The notes under the pieces: generated by a model
What the model was told of the DNA's origin: nothing
Seen by the model: the letters and a program-made list of their open reading frames with translations, nothing else
Database searches by the model: none
From: Streptomyces sp. yr375
GTDB taxonomy: Bacteria > Actinomycetota > Actinomycetes > Streptomycetales > Streptomycetaceae
Assembly: GCF_900110755.1 (NCBI RefSeq)
Contig: NZ_FOFF01000012.1
Coordinates: 115,506 to 179,505 of the forward strand
Length of the DNA: 64,000 bases
Direction of reading: 5' to 3'
Shown: in pieces, positions 8,321-17,306 of the stretch
Numbering within the stretch: position 1 is the stretch's first letter
Layout: each line of letters starts with the position of its first letter
Position numbers and translations under genes: made by a program

Positions 8321-8713
8321 ATGTCCGAAGCCCCCGACCCCGAGGTCGTGGAACTGGCGACGAAGATCTTCGATCTGGCCCGCCGGGGACAGACCGAGGA
8401 GCTCGTGGCCTACGTCGACGCGGGCGTTCCCGCAGGCCTGACCAACGACCGCGGCGACTCGCTCGTGATGCTCGCCGCGTACCACGGGCACGCCGAGGCG
8501 GTCCGGGCCCTGCTGGCCCGCGGCGCCGAGGCCGACCGGATCAACGACCGGGGGCAGACCCCGCTCGCCGGAGCCGTCTTCAAGGGTGAGACGGACGTCA
8601 TCAGGGCCCTGCTGGAGGCCGGCGCCGACCCCTCACAGGGCACGCCGTCGGCCGTCGACACGGCCCGCATGTTCGGCAAGACGGAGCTGCTGGCACTGTT
8701 CGGCGCGCACTGA
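8321..8713 (+). CDS. Ankyrin-repeat protein
   Basis: A 130-aa protein starting at ATG 8321 (a GAGAGG sequence lies about 10 nt upstream). After a short helix, three ankyrin-like units are readable: RGDSLVMLAAYHGHAEAVRALLARGAEAD, then RGQTPLAGAVFKGETDVIRALLEAGADP, then a degenerate capping unit ending at LLALFGAH. No enzyme domain or membrane segment is seen, so the likely role is protein-protein binding. It is divergent from smeA; partner and regulation are unknown. Confidence 0.85.
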   Translation: MSEAPDPEVVELATKIFDLARRGQTEELVAYVDAGVPAGLTNDRGDSLVMLAAYHGHAEAVRALLARGAEADRINDRGQTPLAGAVFKGETDVIRALLEAGADPSQGTPSAVDTARMFGKTELLALFGAH

Positions 8714-8931
8714 GCCGACGGTCCTGGGCAGGTCGAGAGAAGTTCCTGACCGGATAAATCAACGACCACGGGGGAGGCGGTACAAGGCCGCCGGAAATTT
8801 CGGTCGCGGCAGGTAGAACAGCCGGGTCATCATGACGTCGTGATTCACGGACGTGATGGCTGGGCAGGTGTTGCCGCACCGCGCGGGCCGTGACGCGGTC
8901 CGCATGGGCCACTGACGAGAGGCAGAAGGAA

Positions 8932-8991
8932 ATGGTCTACAGCAAGCAGGAAACGGCGGGCGCCCCGACGTGTTGTCACGCGGCCAGGTAG
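8932..8991 (+). CDS. Candidate 19-residue mini-ORF (leader-type peptide)
   Basis: In the 323-nt gap before the HEAT-like gene, ATG 8932 opens a frame reading MVYSKQETAGAPTCCHAAR and stopping at TAG 8989-8991. GAGAGG lies about 9 nt upstream and AAGGA directly before the start. The peptide ends 45 nt before the next gene and holds a Cys-Cys-His cluster. Short Cys-containing peptides sit upstream of some actinobacterial operons as leader peptides. No function can be assigned; nothing else was recognised in this gap. Confidence 0.4.
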   Translation: MVYSKQETAGAPTCCHAAR

Positions 8992-9036
8992 TGCACGTCC
9001 CCGGTTGCGTCGACGCTTGATGTGAGGCTGTTTCCC

Positions 9037-10458
9037 ATGTTCGATCCGGTCATAGCGCCCAGCGGTACGCTGCTCGGCCTGCTTCAGAGGGGCCGCGGCG
9101 ACGGCACGCTGCACGCGCTCACCGCCCCGCGCGCCGAGGCGCTCGCGGCGCTGAACCACTGTGTGCTGCGGGATCCCCGCCACGACTGGCAGGTGGAGAA
9201 CCGCTCCCTCTACTACGCCCGCCTCTACCTCGACCTGAACGGCGAGCTGGACGAGATCGAGGCCCACCTCTTCGACGTCGAGGACGTCTTCGACACCGAG
9301 GAGTCACGCACGGGCCTGGCCCTCGCCGTCCTCGGCCACCTCGCCTCCTACGGCCGGCGGGACGCCCTCGACCTGCTGCGCAGATACGCCGCCTCGGGCG
9401 CCAACTGGGCCTGGGCCCTGGACGAACTCGCCCTGCGGGACGACGACGCAGGGCTGCGCGCCCTCGCCGTGCCCGTGCTCGCGCGGTTCGCCACCGACGC
9501 CGAGGGCGAGGCCGAACTCGTCGCCGCCGTCCGGGACGCCTTCGAGCCACGGCCCTGGCGGCTGTGGGCCGAGGATCCCCGCGAACACGTCTCCACGCGC
9601 GTGCGTGCCGCCCACGAGGCCGGCTCCTTCGACCGCTGGCAACGGCAGATGCGCCCCGGCGGACCCCGGCCCGGCTGGAGCGTGCGCGCCGTGTTCGAGT
9701 GGGCCCAACAGGGCGTCGAGCGCGGCGCGGCCCTCCATGTCCCCGCCGCCCGCTGCCTGTCCGCCGTGGCCGGCCCCGAGGACCGCCCCGAGATCGTGCA
9801 GGCGGCCAAGGACGGCGGCGACGGAGCCCGATGTACGGCCCTGCGCTACCTCGCCGACTGCAATGATCCCGACGCCCCGGTCCTGATCGAACAGGCCGTC
9901 GCCGCCGGCTCGACGGCCGTCGTGGAGGCCGCCGTCGACGCCTTCGAACGGATGCGCAGCGTCGCCGCCGTCGACCGGGCCCGCGGCTGGGTCCACCGGC
10001 CCGACGCCCTCGGCGCCGCCGCCGGCCGCATGCTCGCCTGCCGGGGCGGCGTCCAGGACAGCGACCTGGTCCTCGGCGCCCTGCGCGAGGCCGTACGCGG
10101 CGAGGGCTGCGACGCGCCGACCCTGTGGACCCTCGTCGACGGCGCCGGACGGCTCGGCATCGGCTGCGCGGCACCGGTTTTGCGCCACATCTATCGCGAG
10201 ACGGCCTCGTCCCATCTGCGCGGGCGCTGCGCCCGCGCACTCGCCGCCACCGACCCCTCCTACGCGGCCGGGTTCGCCGTCGAGTGCCTGTGGGACTGCG
10301 AGGAGGGCACCCGCGAGATCGCCGCCCGGCACGCCGAGACCGGTGACACCCGGGTCGTGGAGCGGCTGCGCCGGCTCGCCGCCGACCCGGCCGAGGAGGC
10401 GGAGGTCCAGACCGCCGTCCGGAGCCGGATCGGACCGGACGCCGCGTCGGCCATGTGA
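9037..10458 (+). CDS. HEAT-like helical-repeat protein, unknown function
   Basis: A 473-aa protein starting at ATG 9037, with GTGAGG about 9 nt upstream; an in-frame GTG at 9022 would add five residues. The whole chain is Ala/Leu/Arg-rich with recurring helical pairs such as ALRYLADCNDPDAPVLIEQAVAAG and GAGRLGIGCAAPVLRHIYRETA, consistent with an armadillo/HEAT solenoid. No catalytic motif, signal peptide or membrane segment is visible. A hairpin follows the gene. Confidence 0.65.
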   Translation: MFDPVIAPSGTLLGLLQRGRGDGTLHALTAPRAEALAALNHCVLRDPRHDWQVENRSLYYARLYLDLNGELDEIEAHLFDVEDVFDTEESRTGLALAVLGHLASYGRRDALDLLRRYAASGANWAWALDELALRDDDAGLRALAVPVLARFATDAEGEAELVAAVRDAFEPRPWRLWAEDPREHVSTRVRAAHEAGSFDRWQRQMRPGGPRPGWSVRAVFEWAQQGVERGAALHVPAARCLSAVAGPEDRPEIVQAAKDGGDGARCTALRYLADCNDPDAPVLIEQAVAAGSTAVVEAAVDAFERMRSVAAVDRARGWVHRPDALGAAAGRMLACRGGVQDSDLVLGALREAVRGEGCDAPTLWTLVDGAGRLGIGCAAPVLRHIYRETASSHLRGRCARALAATDPSYAAGFAVECLWDCEEGTREIAARHAETGDTRVVERLRRLAADPAEEAEVQTAVRSRIGPDAASAM

Positions 10459-10500
10459 CACCGCCGTGCGACACCGGGGCGGGCCGCCGACCGAGGGGAG

Positions 10501-10520
10501 CCGGGCGGCGGCCCGCCCGG
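10501..10520 (+). terminator. Hairpin after the HEAT-like gene
   Basis: CCGGGCGG (10501-10508) pairs perfectly with CCGCCCGG (10513-10520) across a 4-nt loop, 42 nt after the stop codon. Confidence 0.6.
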
Positions 10521-10645
10521 CAGATGAACACCGGGTGACCGGTGGGGCGGCCGGGCATGGCCACCGTCCGACCTGCACGGTACGGATCGCACCGGTACCG
10601 GGTGCGCAGTTCAACGGCCACGGGACGTTAGTCGTTCGGAAAGAT

Positions 10646-10659
10646 CCACGTTGACGTGG
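10646..10659. promoter_or_regulatory. Palindrome upstream of the glycosyltransferase operon
   Basis: CCACGT and ACGTGG form an inverted repeat with a 2-nt centre, 29-42 nt before the first glycosyltransferase start. This is a plausible regulator site; no regulator gene is adjacent. Confidence 0.35.
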
Positions 10660-10687
10660 CCACGTCCGGGGCGGCGACAACACGGGT

Positions 10688-11815
10688 ATGCGTGTCGTCA
10701 TCGTGACCGAATCCTTTCTGCCCGACGTGAACGGCGTGGCCCATTGCGCCTTCCAGACCGCCCGACACCTCGTCGATCGCGGTCACGCCCCCGTCGTCGT
10801 CGCCCCGGCCACCGCCGCCGGGACCGGGCCGGACGCCGAAGCGCCCTGCCCCGTCGTCCGAGTCCCCTCCCTGCCACTGCCCGGCTACCCCCAGGTCCGC
10901 GTCGCCCTCCCCAGCCGACGCGTCGCCGCGGCCATCGCCGAGCACCGCGCCGACCTGGTCCACCTGGCCAGCCCCTTCATCCTCGGAGTCCGCGGCATGG
11001 CCGCCGCCGCCCGGCTCGGCATCCCCGCCGTCGCCGTCTACCAGACCGACCTGGGCGGCTACGCCCGCACCTACATGGGCGCCGGCGAGGCGGCCGCCTG
11101 GCGGCGGATACGGTCCGTGCACGCCGCCGCCGACCTCACCCTGGCCCCCTCCAGCGCGGCCCTGCACGACCTGGACACGCACGGTGTGCCCCGGGTGAAG
11201 CTGTGGCCGCGCGGCGTGGACACCGCGCGCTTCCGCCCCGACCACCGCGACGAGGCACTGCGCCGCGAGCTGGCCCCGAACGGCGAACTGATCGTCGGCT
11301 ACGTCGGCCGGCTCGCCGCCGAGAAGCAGGTCGAGCTGCTGGCCGGCGTGTGCGGGATGGGCGGCGTGCGCGTCGTCGTGGTCGGCGACGGGCCGAGCCG
11401 GCCCGGCCTGGAGGAGGCCCTGCCCGGCGCGGTCTTCCTGGGCAACCGCACCGGCGACGAACTCGCCCGCATCTTCGCCTCCCTGGACGTGTTCGTGCAC
11501 ACGGGCCCCTTCGAGACGTTCTGCCAGACCGTCCAGGAGGCCATGGCCAGCGGTGTGCCGGTGGTCGCGCCCGCCGCGGGCGGCCCCCTGGACCTGGTCG
11601 CCCACGGGCGCACCGGCCTGCTCGTCCCGCCGCGCGACGCGGCCCAGGTACGGGACGCGGTGGCCGCGCTGGCCGCCGACCCCGCACAGCGCTTCGCCTA
11701 CGGCGCCGCCGGACGGGCCTGGGTCGAGGGACGCACCTGGGCCGCCGTCGGCGACCGGCTCATCGGCCACTACGAGGACGTCCTCGCCGCACGCCGACTG
11801 GTGGTGGCGGCATGA
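10688..11815 (+). CDS. GT4 glycosyltransferase, probably mannosyltransferase-like
   Basis: A 375-aa protein starting at ATG 10688. It has the two-domain GT-B architecture: an N-terminal acceptor domain opening MRVVIVTESFLPDVNGVAH and a C-terminal nucleotide-sugar domain with VGYVGRLAAEKQVELL, VVVGDGPSRPGLE and the E-x7-E signature in FETFCQTVQEAMASGVPVVAP. It resembles GDP-mannose-dependent alpha-mannosyltransferases of actinobacterial glycolipid pathways (MgtA/PimB group). It overlaps the next gene by ATGA, so the pair is translationally coupled. Confidence 0.85.
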   Translation: MRVVIVTESFLPDVNGVAHCAFQTARHLVDRGHAPVVVAPATAAGTGPDAEAPCPVVRVPSLPLPGYPQVRVALPSRRVAAAIAEHRADLVHLASPFILGVRGMAAAARLGIPAVAVYQTDLGGYARTYMGAGEAAAWRRIRSVHAAADLTLAPSSAALHDLDTHGVPRVKLWPRGVDTARFRPDHRDEALRRELAPNGELIVGYVGRLAAEKQVELLAGVCGMGGVRVVVVGDGPSRPGLEEALPGAVFLGNRTGDELARIFASLDVFVHTGPFETFCQTVQEAMASGVPVVAPAAGGPLDLVAHGRTGLLVPPRDAAQVRDAVAALAADPAQRFAYGAAGRAWVEGRTWAAVGDRLIGHYEDVLAARRLVVAA

Positions 11816-13086
11816 GCGCCCTCAACGACATGAGCGACGTGAACGCGGTGAGTGACGTGAGTGACGTGAGCGACCTGGGTGGCGCGGGCCGGGCCGCCGG
11901 TACCTGCTCCGGGCCGCTGCGGATCGTGCGGCTCGCCAACTTCGTGGCGCCCGCCTCGGGCGGGCTGCGCACCGCCCTGCGCGAGCTCGGCAAGGGCTAT
12001 CGCGCGGCCGGCCACGAGCCGGTCCTGATCGTGCCCGGCGACCGGTTCGGCGACCGGACGACCGAACAGGGCCGGGTGATCACCCTGCCGGGGCCGCTGC
12101 TCCCCGGCACCGGCGGCTACCGCGTCCTCACCGACAAACGGCGGGTCGCCCGCCTCCTGGAGGAACTCGCCCCCGACCGCCTGGAGGTCTCCGACCGCAC
12201 GACACTGCGCTGGACCGGTAAATGGGCGCGCCGGGCCCGCGTCCCCGCCGTGATGGTCTCCCACGAGACCGCCGACGGCGTCCTGCGCACCTGGGGCGTG
12301 CCCGAAGGAGCGGCCCGGCGCGCCGCCGACGCCCTCAACCTCCGTACGGCGCACACGTACGCGCGCGTGGTGTGCACCACCGAGTTCGCCGAGCGGGAGT
12401 TCGTCCGGATCGGGGCGCGCAATGTGGTGCGGGCGCCGCTGGGCGTCGACCTCGTCGAGCGGCACCCCGCCCTGCGCGACGCCGGGCTGCGGGCCGTCCA
12501 CGCGCGCGGCGACGAGATCCTCCTGGTGATGTGCACCCGCCTCTCCGTGGAGAAGCGCCCCGGCACGGCCCTGGACGCCCTGGAGGCGCTGTTGCGGCGC
12601 GGGGTGCGGGCCGTGCTGGTCGTCGCCGGGGACGGGCCGCTGCGGCCCCGGCTGGAGCTGCGGGCCCGGGAGCGCGCGCTGCCCGTGACGTTCCTCGGGC
12701 ACGTCTCCGACCGCGGCTCCCTGGGCGCGCTGCAGGCCTCCGCCGACGTGTGCCTGGCACCGGGGCCCGCGGAGACGTTCGGGCTCGCCGCCCTGGAGGC
12801 GATGGCGTGCGGGACCCCCGTCGTCGCGAGCGCCTCCTCGGCGCTCCCCGAGGTGATCGGGGCCGCGGGGGCCACCGCGGCCGACCGCGGGGAGGCGTTC
12901 GCGGACGCCGTGCAGAACCTCCTGGAGCGTCCTCTCGCGGCCCGCCGGGAGGCGGCACGCGCGCGTGCCGAGTGCTTCGGCTGGGGGACGGCCGTCGACG
13001 GCTTCCTCGCCGCGCACGACGCCACGCTGCCCGCCCGGCCGGCCACCGCCCCGGTCCGACCCTTCGTGCCCGGAGGCCTCGGATGA
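11812..13086 (+). CDS. Second GT4 glycosyltransferase
   Basis: A 424-aa protein starting at ATG 11812 within the ATGA overlap. The first ~30 residues are a low-complexity string of Ser-Asp-Val units from repeated GTGAGTGAC-like DNA; a start nearer LRIVRLANFVAPASGG is possible. The rest is GT-B: LVMCTRLSVEKRPGTALDAL, VVAGDGPLRPRLE, then the sugar-binding AETFGLAALEAMACGTPVVAS. It is distinct from its neighbour and probably adds a second sugar in the same pathway. It overlaps the next gene by ATGA. Confidence 0.85.
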   Translation: MSALNDMSDVNAVSDVSDVSDLGGAGRAAGTCSGPLRIVRLANFVAPASGGLRTALRELGKGYRAAGHEPVLIVPGDRFGDRTTEQGRVITLPGPLLPGTGGYRVLTDKRRVARLLEELAPDRLEVSDRTTLRWTGKWARRARVPAVMVSHETADGVLRTWGVPEGAARRAADALNLRTAHTYARVVCTTEFAEREFVRIGARNVVRAPLGVDLVERHPALRDAGLRAVHARGDEILLVMCTRLSVEKRPGTALDALEALLRRGVRAVLVVAGDGPLRPRLELRARERALPVTFLGHVSDRGSLGALQASADVCLAPGPAETFGLAALEAMACGTPVVASASSALPEVIGAAGATAADRGEAFADAVQNLLERPLAARREAARARAECFGWGTAVDGFLAAHDATLPARPATAPVRPFVPGGLG

Positions 13087-14006
13087 GACGCGTCCGCTTC
13101 GTCGCGCTCGGGGACTCGCTCACCGAGGGCGTGGGAGACCCCGTGGGCGAGGGGTGGCGCGGCTGGGCCGCGCTGCTCGCGGCCGGGATCGCGGGGGGGA
13201 CCGAAGGGGCCGACAGGGCAGACCCGGCCGAGGGGCCCGTGGCACCCGTGGCACCTGCGGCGCCCGTGACCGCCGTGGAGTTCAGCAATCTCGCGGTCAG
13301 CGGGGCGCAGACGCGGGACGTGCTGGAACGGCAGCTCCCGGCCGGGCTGGCGCTGCGGCCCGACGTCGTCTCCGTCGTCGTCGGCGTCAACGACACCCTG
13401 CGCTGCACCTTCGACATCCATGCCGTGGCCGCCCGGCTCGACACGGTCTACGGGGCCTTCGCCGAGCAGGGCGCGGTCCTGCTCACCGCGTGCCTGCCCG
13501 ACCCCGGCGGCACCCTCGGGCTGCCCGGCGCCCTCGCCAGGCCGCTGGCCCGACGCCAGCGCGCCGTCAACACCGTCGTCCACGCCCTCTCCGAGCGGTA
13601 CGGCGCCGTCCACCTGCACGCCTCCGAGGGCGCCTGGCTCACCGACCGGGAGATGTGGAGCGCGGACCGGCTCCACCCCGGCGAACGCGGGCACCGGCAA
13701 CTGGCCGTCCGCTTCCACGCGTTGCTCACGGAGGCGAACCTCGCGACCGGGCCCGCGCCCTCGCCCGAGCCCGAGTTCCCGGCGCCCACGACGTCGGCGA
13801 GCCTGTGGTGGCTGGCGACCGCGGGCACCGGCTGGGTCGCCCGGCGGTGCACCGACCTGCTCCCGCAACTCCTCACCCTGGCCGCCGACGAGATGCGGCA
13901 CCGCGCGCGGGGCACGAGCGCCCGCCTCGACCTACGGGCCTCCGCCGCCGTCTCCGCCGCGCTCACCGCCCTGTCGGCGGCGGAACGGCAGCCGGACGCC
14001 GCCTGA
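13083..14006 (+). CDS. SGNH/GDSL hydrolase
   Basis: A 307-aa protein starting at ATG 13083, overlapping the glycosyltransferase stop. All SGNH blocks are present: GDSLTEG (nucleophilic Ser), the Gly of VSGAQ, VVVGVNDTL (Asn) and DRLHPGERGH (Asp/His). No clear signal peptide is seen, so it is probably cytoplasmic. A Gly/Ala/Pro-rich insert at about residues 40-60 and a C-terminal extension of ~75 residues are unusual. The coupling suggests it removes or remodels an acyl group on the product of the two glycosyltransferases. Confidence 0.85.
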   Translation: MRRVRFVALGDSLTEGVGDPVGEGWRGWAALLAAGIAGGTEGADRADPAEGPVAPVAPAAPVTAVEFSNLAVSGAQTRDVLERQLPAGLALRPDVVSVVVGVNDTLRCTFDIHAVAARLDTVYGAFAEQGAVLLTACLPDPGGTLGLPGALARPLARRQRAVNTVVHALSERYGAVHLHASEGAWLTDREMWSADRLHPGERGHRQLAVRFHALLTEANLATGPAPSPEPEFPAPTTSASLWWLATAGTGWVARRCTDLLPQLLTLAADEMRHRARGTSARLDLRASAAVSAALTALSAAERQPDAA

Positions 14007-14022
14007 GCGGACGCGACGGCCG

Positions 14023-14910
14023 TCAGCGGCGGCGTACGGCCACGAAGCGGACCGGTGTGCCCGGCACCGCCTGGGCGGCGGCCGGGAGGTCGGCCGCGCG
14101 GACGACTCCGATCACCGGGTAGCCCCCGGTGGTCGGGTGGTCGGCCAGGAACACCACCGGGCGGCCCGCGGGCGGCACCTGTACGGCGCCCAGGACCATC
14201 CCCTCGCTCGCGAGCTCCCCGCTCAGCGCCCGCTCCAGGGCGGGCCCGTCGGTGCGCAGCCCGATGCGGTTGCTCGCCGAGGACACGCGGAACGTCCGGG
14301 AGGTGAAGGCGCGGACCGCGTCCGGGGTGAACCAGTCGTCGCGCGGGCCGAGCGTCACCCGCAGGACGAGTTCGGCCGGGGGCGCCGGCTGCGGCGCGAC
14401 GTCCACGCGCGCGTGCGGGGCGAGTTCGCTCCCCAGGGGGACCAGGGGGCCCACCGGCAGGATCGTGCCGTCCGTGAGCGGGGCGGGACCGAGGCCCGAG
14501 AGCAGGTCCGTGGAGCGGCTGCCGAGGACCGGTTCGACGGCGATGCCGCCGGCCACGGCCACGTACCCGCGTATCCCGGCGACGGCCGGTCCGACGTCCA
14601 GCACCGCCCCGGCGGGCACGCGCACGGGCGCGCCCCAGGCCACCGGCCGGCCGTCCACCGTGACCCGGCAGGGCGCGCCCCCGACCGCCACGGTCACGGC
14701 GGAACGCGGCCTCAGGGCGCACCCGTTGAGCGTGGTCTCCAGGACGGCCGCGTCGGGCGGGTTGCCCACCAGCCGGTTGACGAGGGCCGCCGCGGGCCCG
14801 TCCAGCGCACCCGAACGGGGCACGCCCAGATGCGCGTGCCCGGGACGGCCCCGGTCCTGCACCGTGGTGAGCGCACCGGCACGGACGACACAGAGCGCAC
14901 GGTCGCTCAT
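14023..14910 (-). CDS. pxpC: 5-oxoprolinase subunit C (biotin-dependent carboxyltransferase family)
   Basis: A 295-aa protein starting at ATG 14910 in an ATGA overlap with pxpB; the longer open frame is pxpB read out of frame. Markers of the PxpC/KipA/allophanate-hydrolase subunit 2 family include VVRAGALTTVQDRGRPGHAHLGVPRSGALD, GCALRPRS and VFLADHPTTGGYPVIG. With PxpA and PxpB it forms the ATP-dependent prokaryotic 5-oxoprolinase, converting 5-oxo-L-proline to L-glutamate. Last gene of the operon; it stops 16 nt from the convergent SGNH gene with no clear terminator. Confidence 0.93.
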   Translation of the reverse strand: MSDRALCVVRAGALTTVQDRGRPGHAHLGVPRSGALDGPAAALVNRLVGNPPDAAVLETTLNGCALRPRSAVTVAVGGAPCRVTVDGRPVAWGAPVRVPAGAVLDVGPAVAGIRGYVAVAGGIAVEPVLGSRSTDLLSGLGPAPLTDGTILPVGPLVPLGSELAPHARVDVAPQPAPPAELVLRVTLGPRDDWFTPDAVRAFTSRTFRVSSASNRIGLRTDGPALERALSGELASEGMVLGAVQVPPAGRPVVFLADHPTTGGYPVIGVVRAADLPAAAQAVPGTPVRFVAVRRR

Positions 14911-15575
14911 GACGTCGCCACCGTCCCCACCGTTTCGGTTGTCTCCGCCGGCCCTTGTGGCCCCGCCGGGACGAAGCGCACGCGCGTGCCCGGTGCCAGC
15001 AGTGCGGCCGGTACGCGCGCGTGGTCCCACAGCACCGCCTCCGTGGTGCCGATCAACTGCCAGCCGCCCGGCGACGAACGCGGGTACACGCCCGTGTACG
15101 GCCCCGCCAGCGCCACCGAACCGGCCGGTACGGAGGTGCGCGGAGTGGCCCGGCGCGGGACGTCGTACCGCTCGGGCAGGCCGGTGAGATAGCCGAAGCC
15201 GGGCGCGAACCCGCAGAACGCGACCCGGAACACGGCCGCCGCGTGGATGCGGGCCACCTCCTGCTCCGGGACCCCCCACAGGGCGGCGACCTCGGGCAGG
15301 TCCGGGCCGTCGTACCGCGTCGGGATCTCCACGACGTCGTGCTCGCGCGCGGGAACCGGCGGTATGACGACGGCGGCCAGCTCGGACGCCAGCCGGGCGG
15401 GGTCGCTCAGGCCGTCCAGGAGGACCGTACGGGCCGCCGGGACGATCTCGCGGGCACTGAGCAGGCCCGCCGTGCGACGGCGCAGCAGCTCGGCGTGCAG
15501 GGCCTCTGCCGCCGCCCCCGACGCGACCTCGACGAGCAGGGCGTCGTCGCCGACGGGCCGGACGCGCAGGCTCAT
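14907..15575 (-). CDS. pxpB: 5-oxoprolinase subunit B
   Basis: A 222-aa protein starting at ATG 15575, overlapping pxpA (ATGA) and pxpC (ATGA). PxpB/KipI family signs are VRPVGDDALLVEVA near the start, the conserved FCGFAPGFGYLTGLP and VPAGSVALAGPYTGVYPRSSPGGWQLIG. It works in complex with PxpC; the tight coupling on both sides suits a stoichiometric subunit. Confidence 0.93.
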   Translation of the reverse strand: MSLRVRPVGDDALLVEVASGAAAEALHAELLRRRTAGLLSAREIVPAARTVLLDGLSDPARLASELAAVVIPPVPAREHDVVEIPTRYDGPDLPEVAALWGVPEQEVARIHAAAVFRVAFCGFAPGFGYLTGLPERYDVPRRATPRTSVPAGSVALAGPYTGVYPRSSPGGWQLIGTTEAVLWDHARVPAALLAPGTRVRFVPAGPQGPAETTETVGTVATS

Positions 15576-16375
15576 GCGAAGGCCTCCACCCGCACGCCCG
15601 ACTCCTCCAGCCGGCGCCGGACCCGGCGGGCCAGCTCCACCGCGCCGGGCGTGTCGCCGTGCAGACACAGGGAACGCGCGCGTACCTCGATGGACGACCC
15701 CGCGTGGGAGGTGACCCGGCCGAGGCGGGCCAGGCCCACCGACCGTTCCACCACGGCGTCCGGATCGCTGACCACGGCCCCGTCCCGCCCGCGCGGCACG
15801 AGCGTGCCCTCCTCGGTGTACGCGCGGTCCGCGAAGGCCTCCGGGACGGCCGGCAGCCCCGCCTCGCGGGCCAGTTCCAGCAGCCGGGAGCCGGGCAGCC
15901 CGAGCACGGGCAGCGCGGCGTCGGCGAGGCGTACCCCGTCGACCACCGCGCGGGCCTGCTCCGTGTCGTGCACGACCCGGTTGTAGAGCGCGCCGTGCGG
16001 CTTCACGTACGCCACGCGCGCGCCCGCCGCCCGGGCGAACACCTCCAGGGCGCCGATCTGGTACGCCACCTCGGCGGCCAGTTCGGCGCTCGGCACGTCC
16101 ATGGCGCGCCGCCCGAACCCGGCCAGGTCCCGGTAGGAGACCTGCGCGCCGATCGTCACGCCCCGCTCGGCCGCCAGCTCGCACACCCGCCGCATGGTGG
16201 CCGCGTCCCCTGCGTGGAAGCCGCAGGCCACGTTGGCGCTGGTGACGACGGACAGCAGCCGCTCGTCGTCGGTCAGCTCCCAGCGGCCGAAGCCCTCGCC
16301 GAGGTCGGCGTTCAGATCGATCGCCGTCGTAGCGGTCGTAGCGCCGGTAGGGGGCGTAGCGGTCGTCGCGGTCAT
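15572..16375 (-). CDS. pxpA: 5-oxoprolinase subunit A (LamB/YcsF family)
   Basis: A 267-aa protein starting at ATG 16375. After a Thr/Ala-rich leader it shows the LamB/YcsF markers IDLNADLGEGFGRW, VTSANVACGFHAGD, GAQVSYRDLAGFGRR, YVKPHGALYN and the closing CLHGDTPGAVELA. PxpA is the metal-dependent amidohydrolase-like subunit of prokaryotic 5-oxoprolinase. It starts 28 nt after the DUF1445 gene. Confidence 0.95.
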   Translation of the reverse strand: MTATTATPPTGATTATTAIDLNADLGEGFGRWELTDDERLLSVVTSANVACGFHAGDAATMRRVCELAAERGVTIGAQVSYRDLAGFGRRAMDVPSAELAAEVAYQIGALEVFARAAGARVAYVKPHGALYNRVVHDTEQARAVVDGVRLADAALPVLGLPGSRLLELAREAGLPAVPEAFADRAYTEEGTLVPRGRDGAVVSDPDAVVERSVGLARLGRVTSHAGSSIEVRARSLCLHGDTPGAVELARRVRRRLEESGVRVEAFA

Positions 16376-16403
16376 GGTTTCTCCGTGTCTCCTTGTCTCC
16401 TGC

Positions 16404-17306
16404 TCAGGCCACGCGGTACTGCTCGTCGCGGGCGTCGGTGAGGAACATCTGTCCCGGGGCGTGGGTGAGCGCGAACGGCGGGCGGGAGGCCATCACCGCG
16501 GCCTGCGGGGTCACTCCGCAGGCCCAGAACACCGGGATGTCGTCCGGCGCGAAGTCCACCGCGTCGCCGAAGTCGGGCCGGCCGAGGTCGTCGATGCCGA
16601 GACCCGACGGATCGCCGCAGTGTACGGGGCTGCCGTGCACCGCCGGGAGCAGACTGCTCTCCCGGATCGCCGCCGCGAGATGCTGCGGCGGCACCGGCCG
16701 CATGGACACCACCATGGGGCCGTGCACCCGGCCCGCCGGGCGGCACTGACGGTCCGTCACATACATCGGGACGTTGCGCCCCTGCTCGACGTGGCGGATC
16801 GGGACGCCCGCCCCGGCGAGCGCCCACTCGAAGGTGAAGCTGCAGCCGATCAGGAACGACACCAGGTCCTCGCGCCAGTACGCGCGCACGTCCGTCGGCT
16901 CGGCGACCAGTTCCCCGTCCTCCCACACCCGGTAGCGCGGCAGATCGGTGCGCAGGTCCGCGCCCTCGGCCAGGACGGTCGACCAGGAACCGGCGTCCGT
17001 GACGTCGAGGACGGGACAGGGCTTCGGGTTGCGCTGGCAGAACAGCAGCATGTCGTACGCCCAGTCCGCCGGCACCGAGATCAGGTTGACCTGGGTGTGG
17101 CCCGCCGCGACCCCGGCCGTGGGGCCCGCCAGGCCCGCCCGGAAGCGGGCCCGGGCGGCGGCGGGGCTCCACGCGTGCGCGTGCTCGTCGACGAGGGTGA
17201 CGGGACGGTCCTCGGTACGGGGCGGACGGCCGTCCCGCGTGAGGGTCGGACGGTAGTCCTCAGTGAGGAGGGGACGACTGTCCTGTGTGGCGATCGGACG
17301 GTTCAC
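16404..17306 (-). CDS. DUF1445 / putative hydro-lyase (D-glutamate cyclase-related)
   Basis: A 300-aa protein starting at GTG 17306 in a GTGA overlap with the MFS gene. From about residue 45 it matches the DUF1445/YcsI family: [59 protein letters not shown] and [11 protein letters not shown]1445 is found in eukaryotic D-glutamate cyclase, which makes 5-oxo-D-proline, and commonly sits next to pxpABC; a role in the same metabolism is inferred. Oddity: the first ~40 residues are tandem octapeptides of the form RPxxTxDx, so the true start could be internal. Confidence 0.85.
   Translation of the reverse strand: MNRPIATQDSRPLLTEDYRPTLTRDGRPPRTEDRPVTLVDEHAHAWSPAAARARFRAGLAGPTAGVAAGHTQVNLISVPADWAYDMLLFCQRNPKPCPVLDVTDAGSWSTVLAEGADLRTDLPRYRVWEDGELVAEPTDVRAYWREDLVSFLIGCSFTFEWALAGAGVPIRHVEQGRNVPMYVTDRQCRPAGRVHGPMVVSMRPVPPQHLAAAIRESSLLPAVHGSPVHCGDPSGLGIDDLGRPDFGDAVDFAPDDIPVFWACGVTPQAAVMASRPPFALTHAPGQMFLTDARDEQYRVA

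Noticed and set aside
10651..11811. Upstream extension of the second glycosyltransferase to 811 codons
   Set aside because: The extension lies out of frame over the first glycosyltransferase and is Arg/Pro-rich; the ATGA start at 11812 is far better supported.
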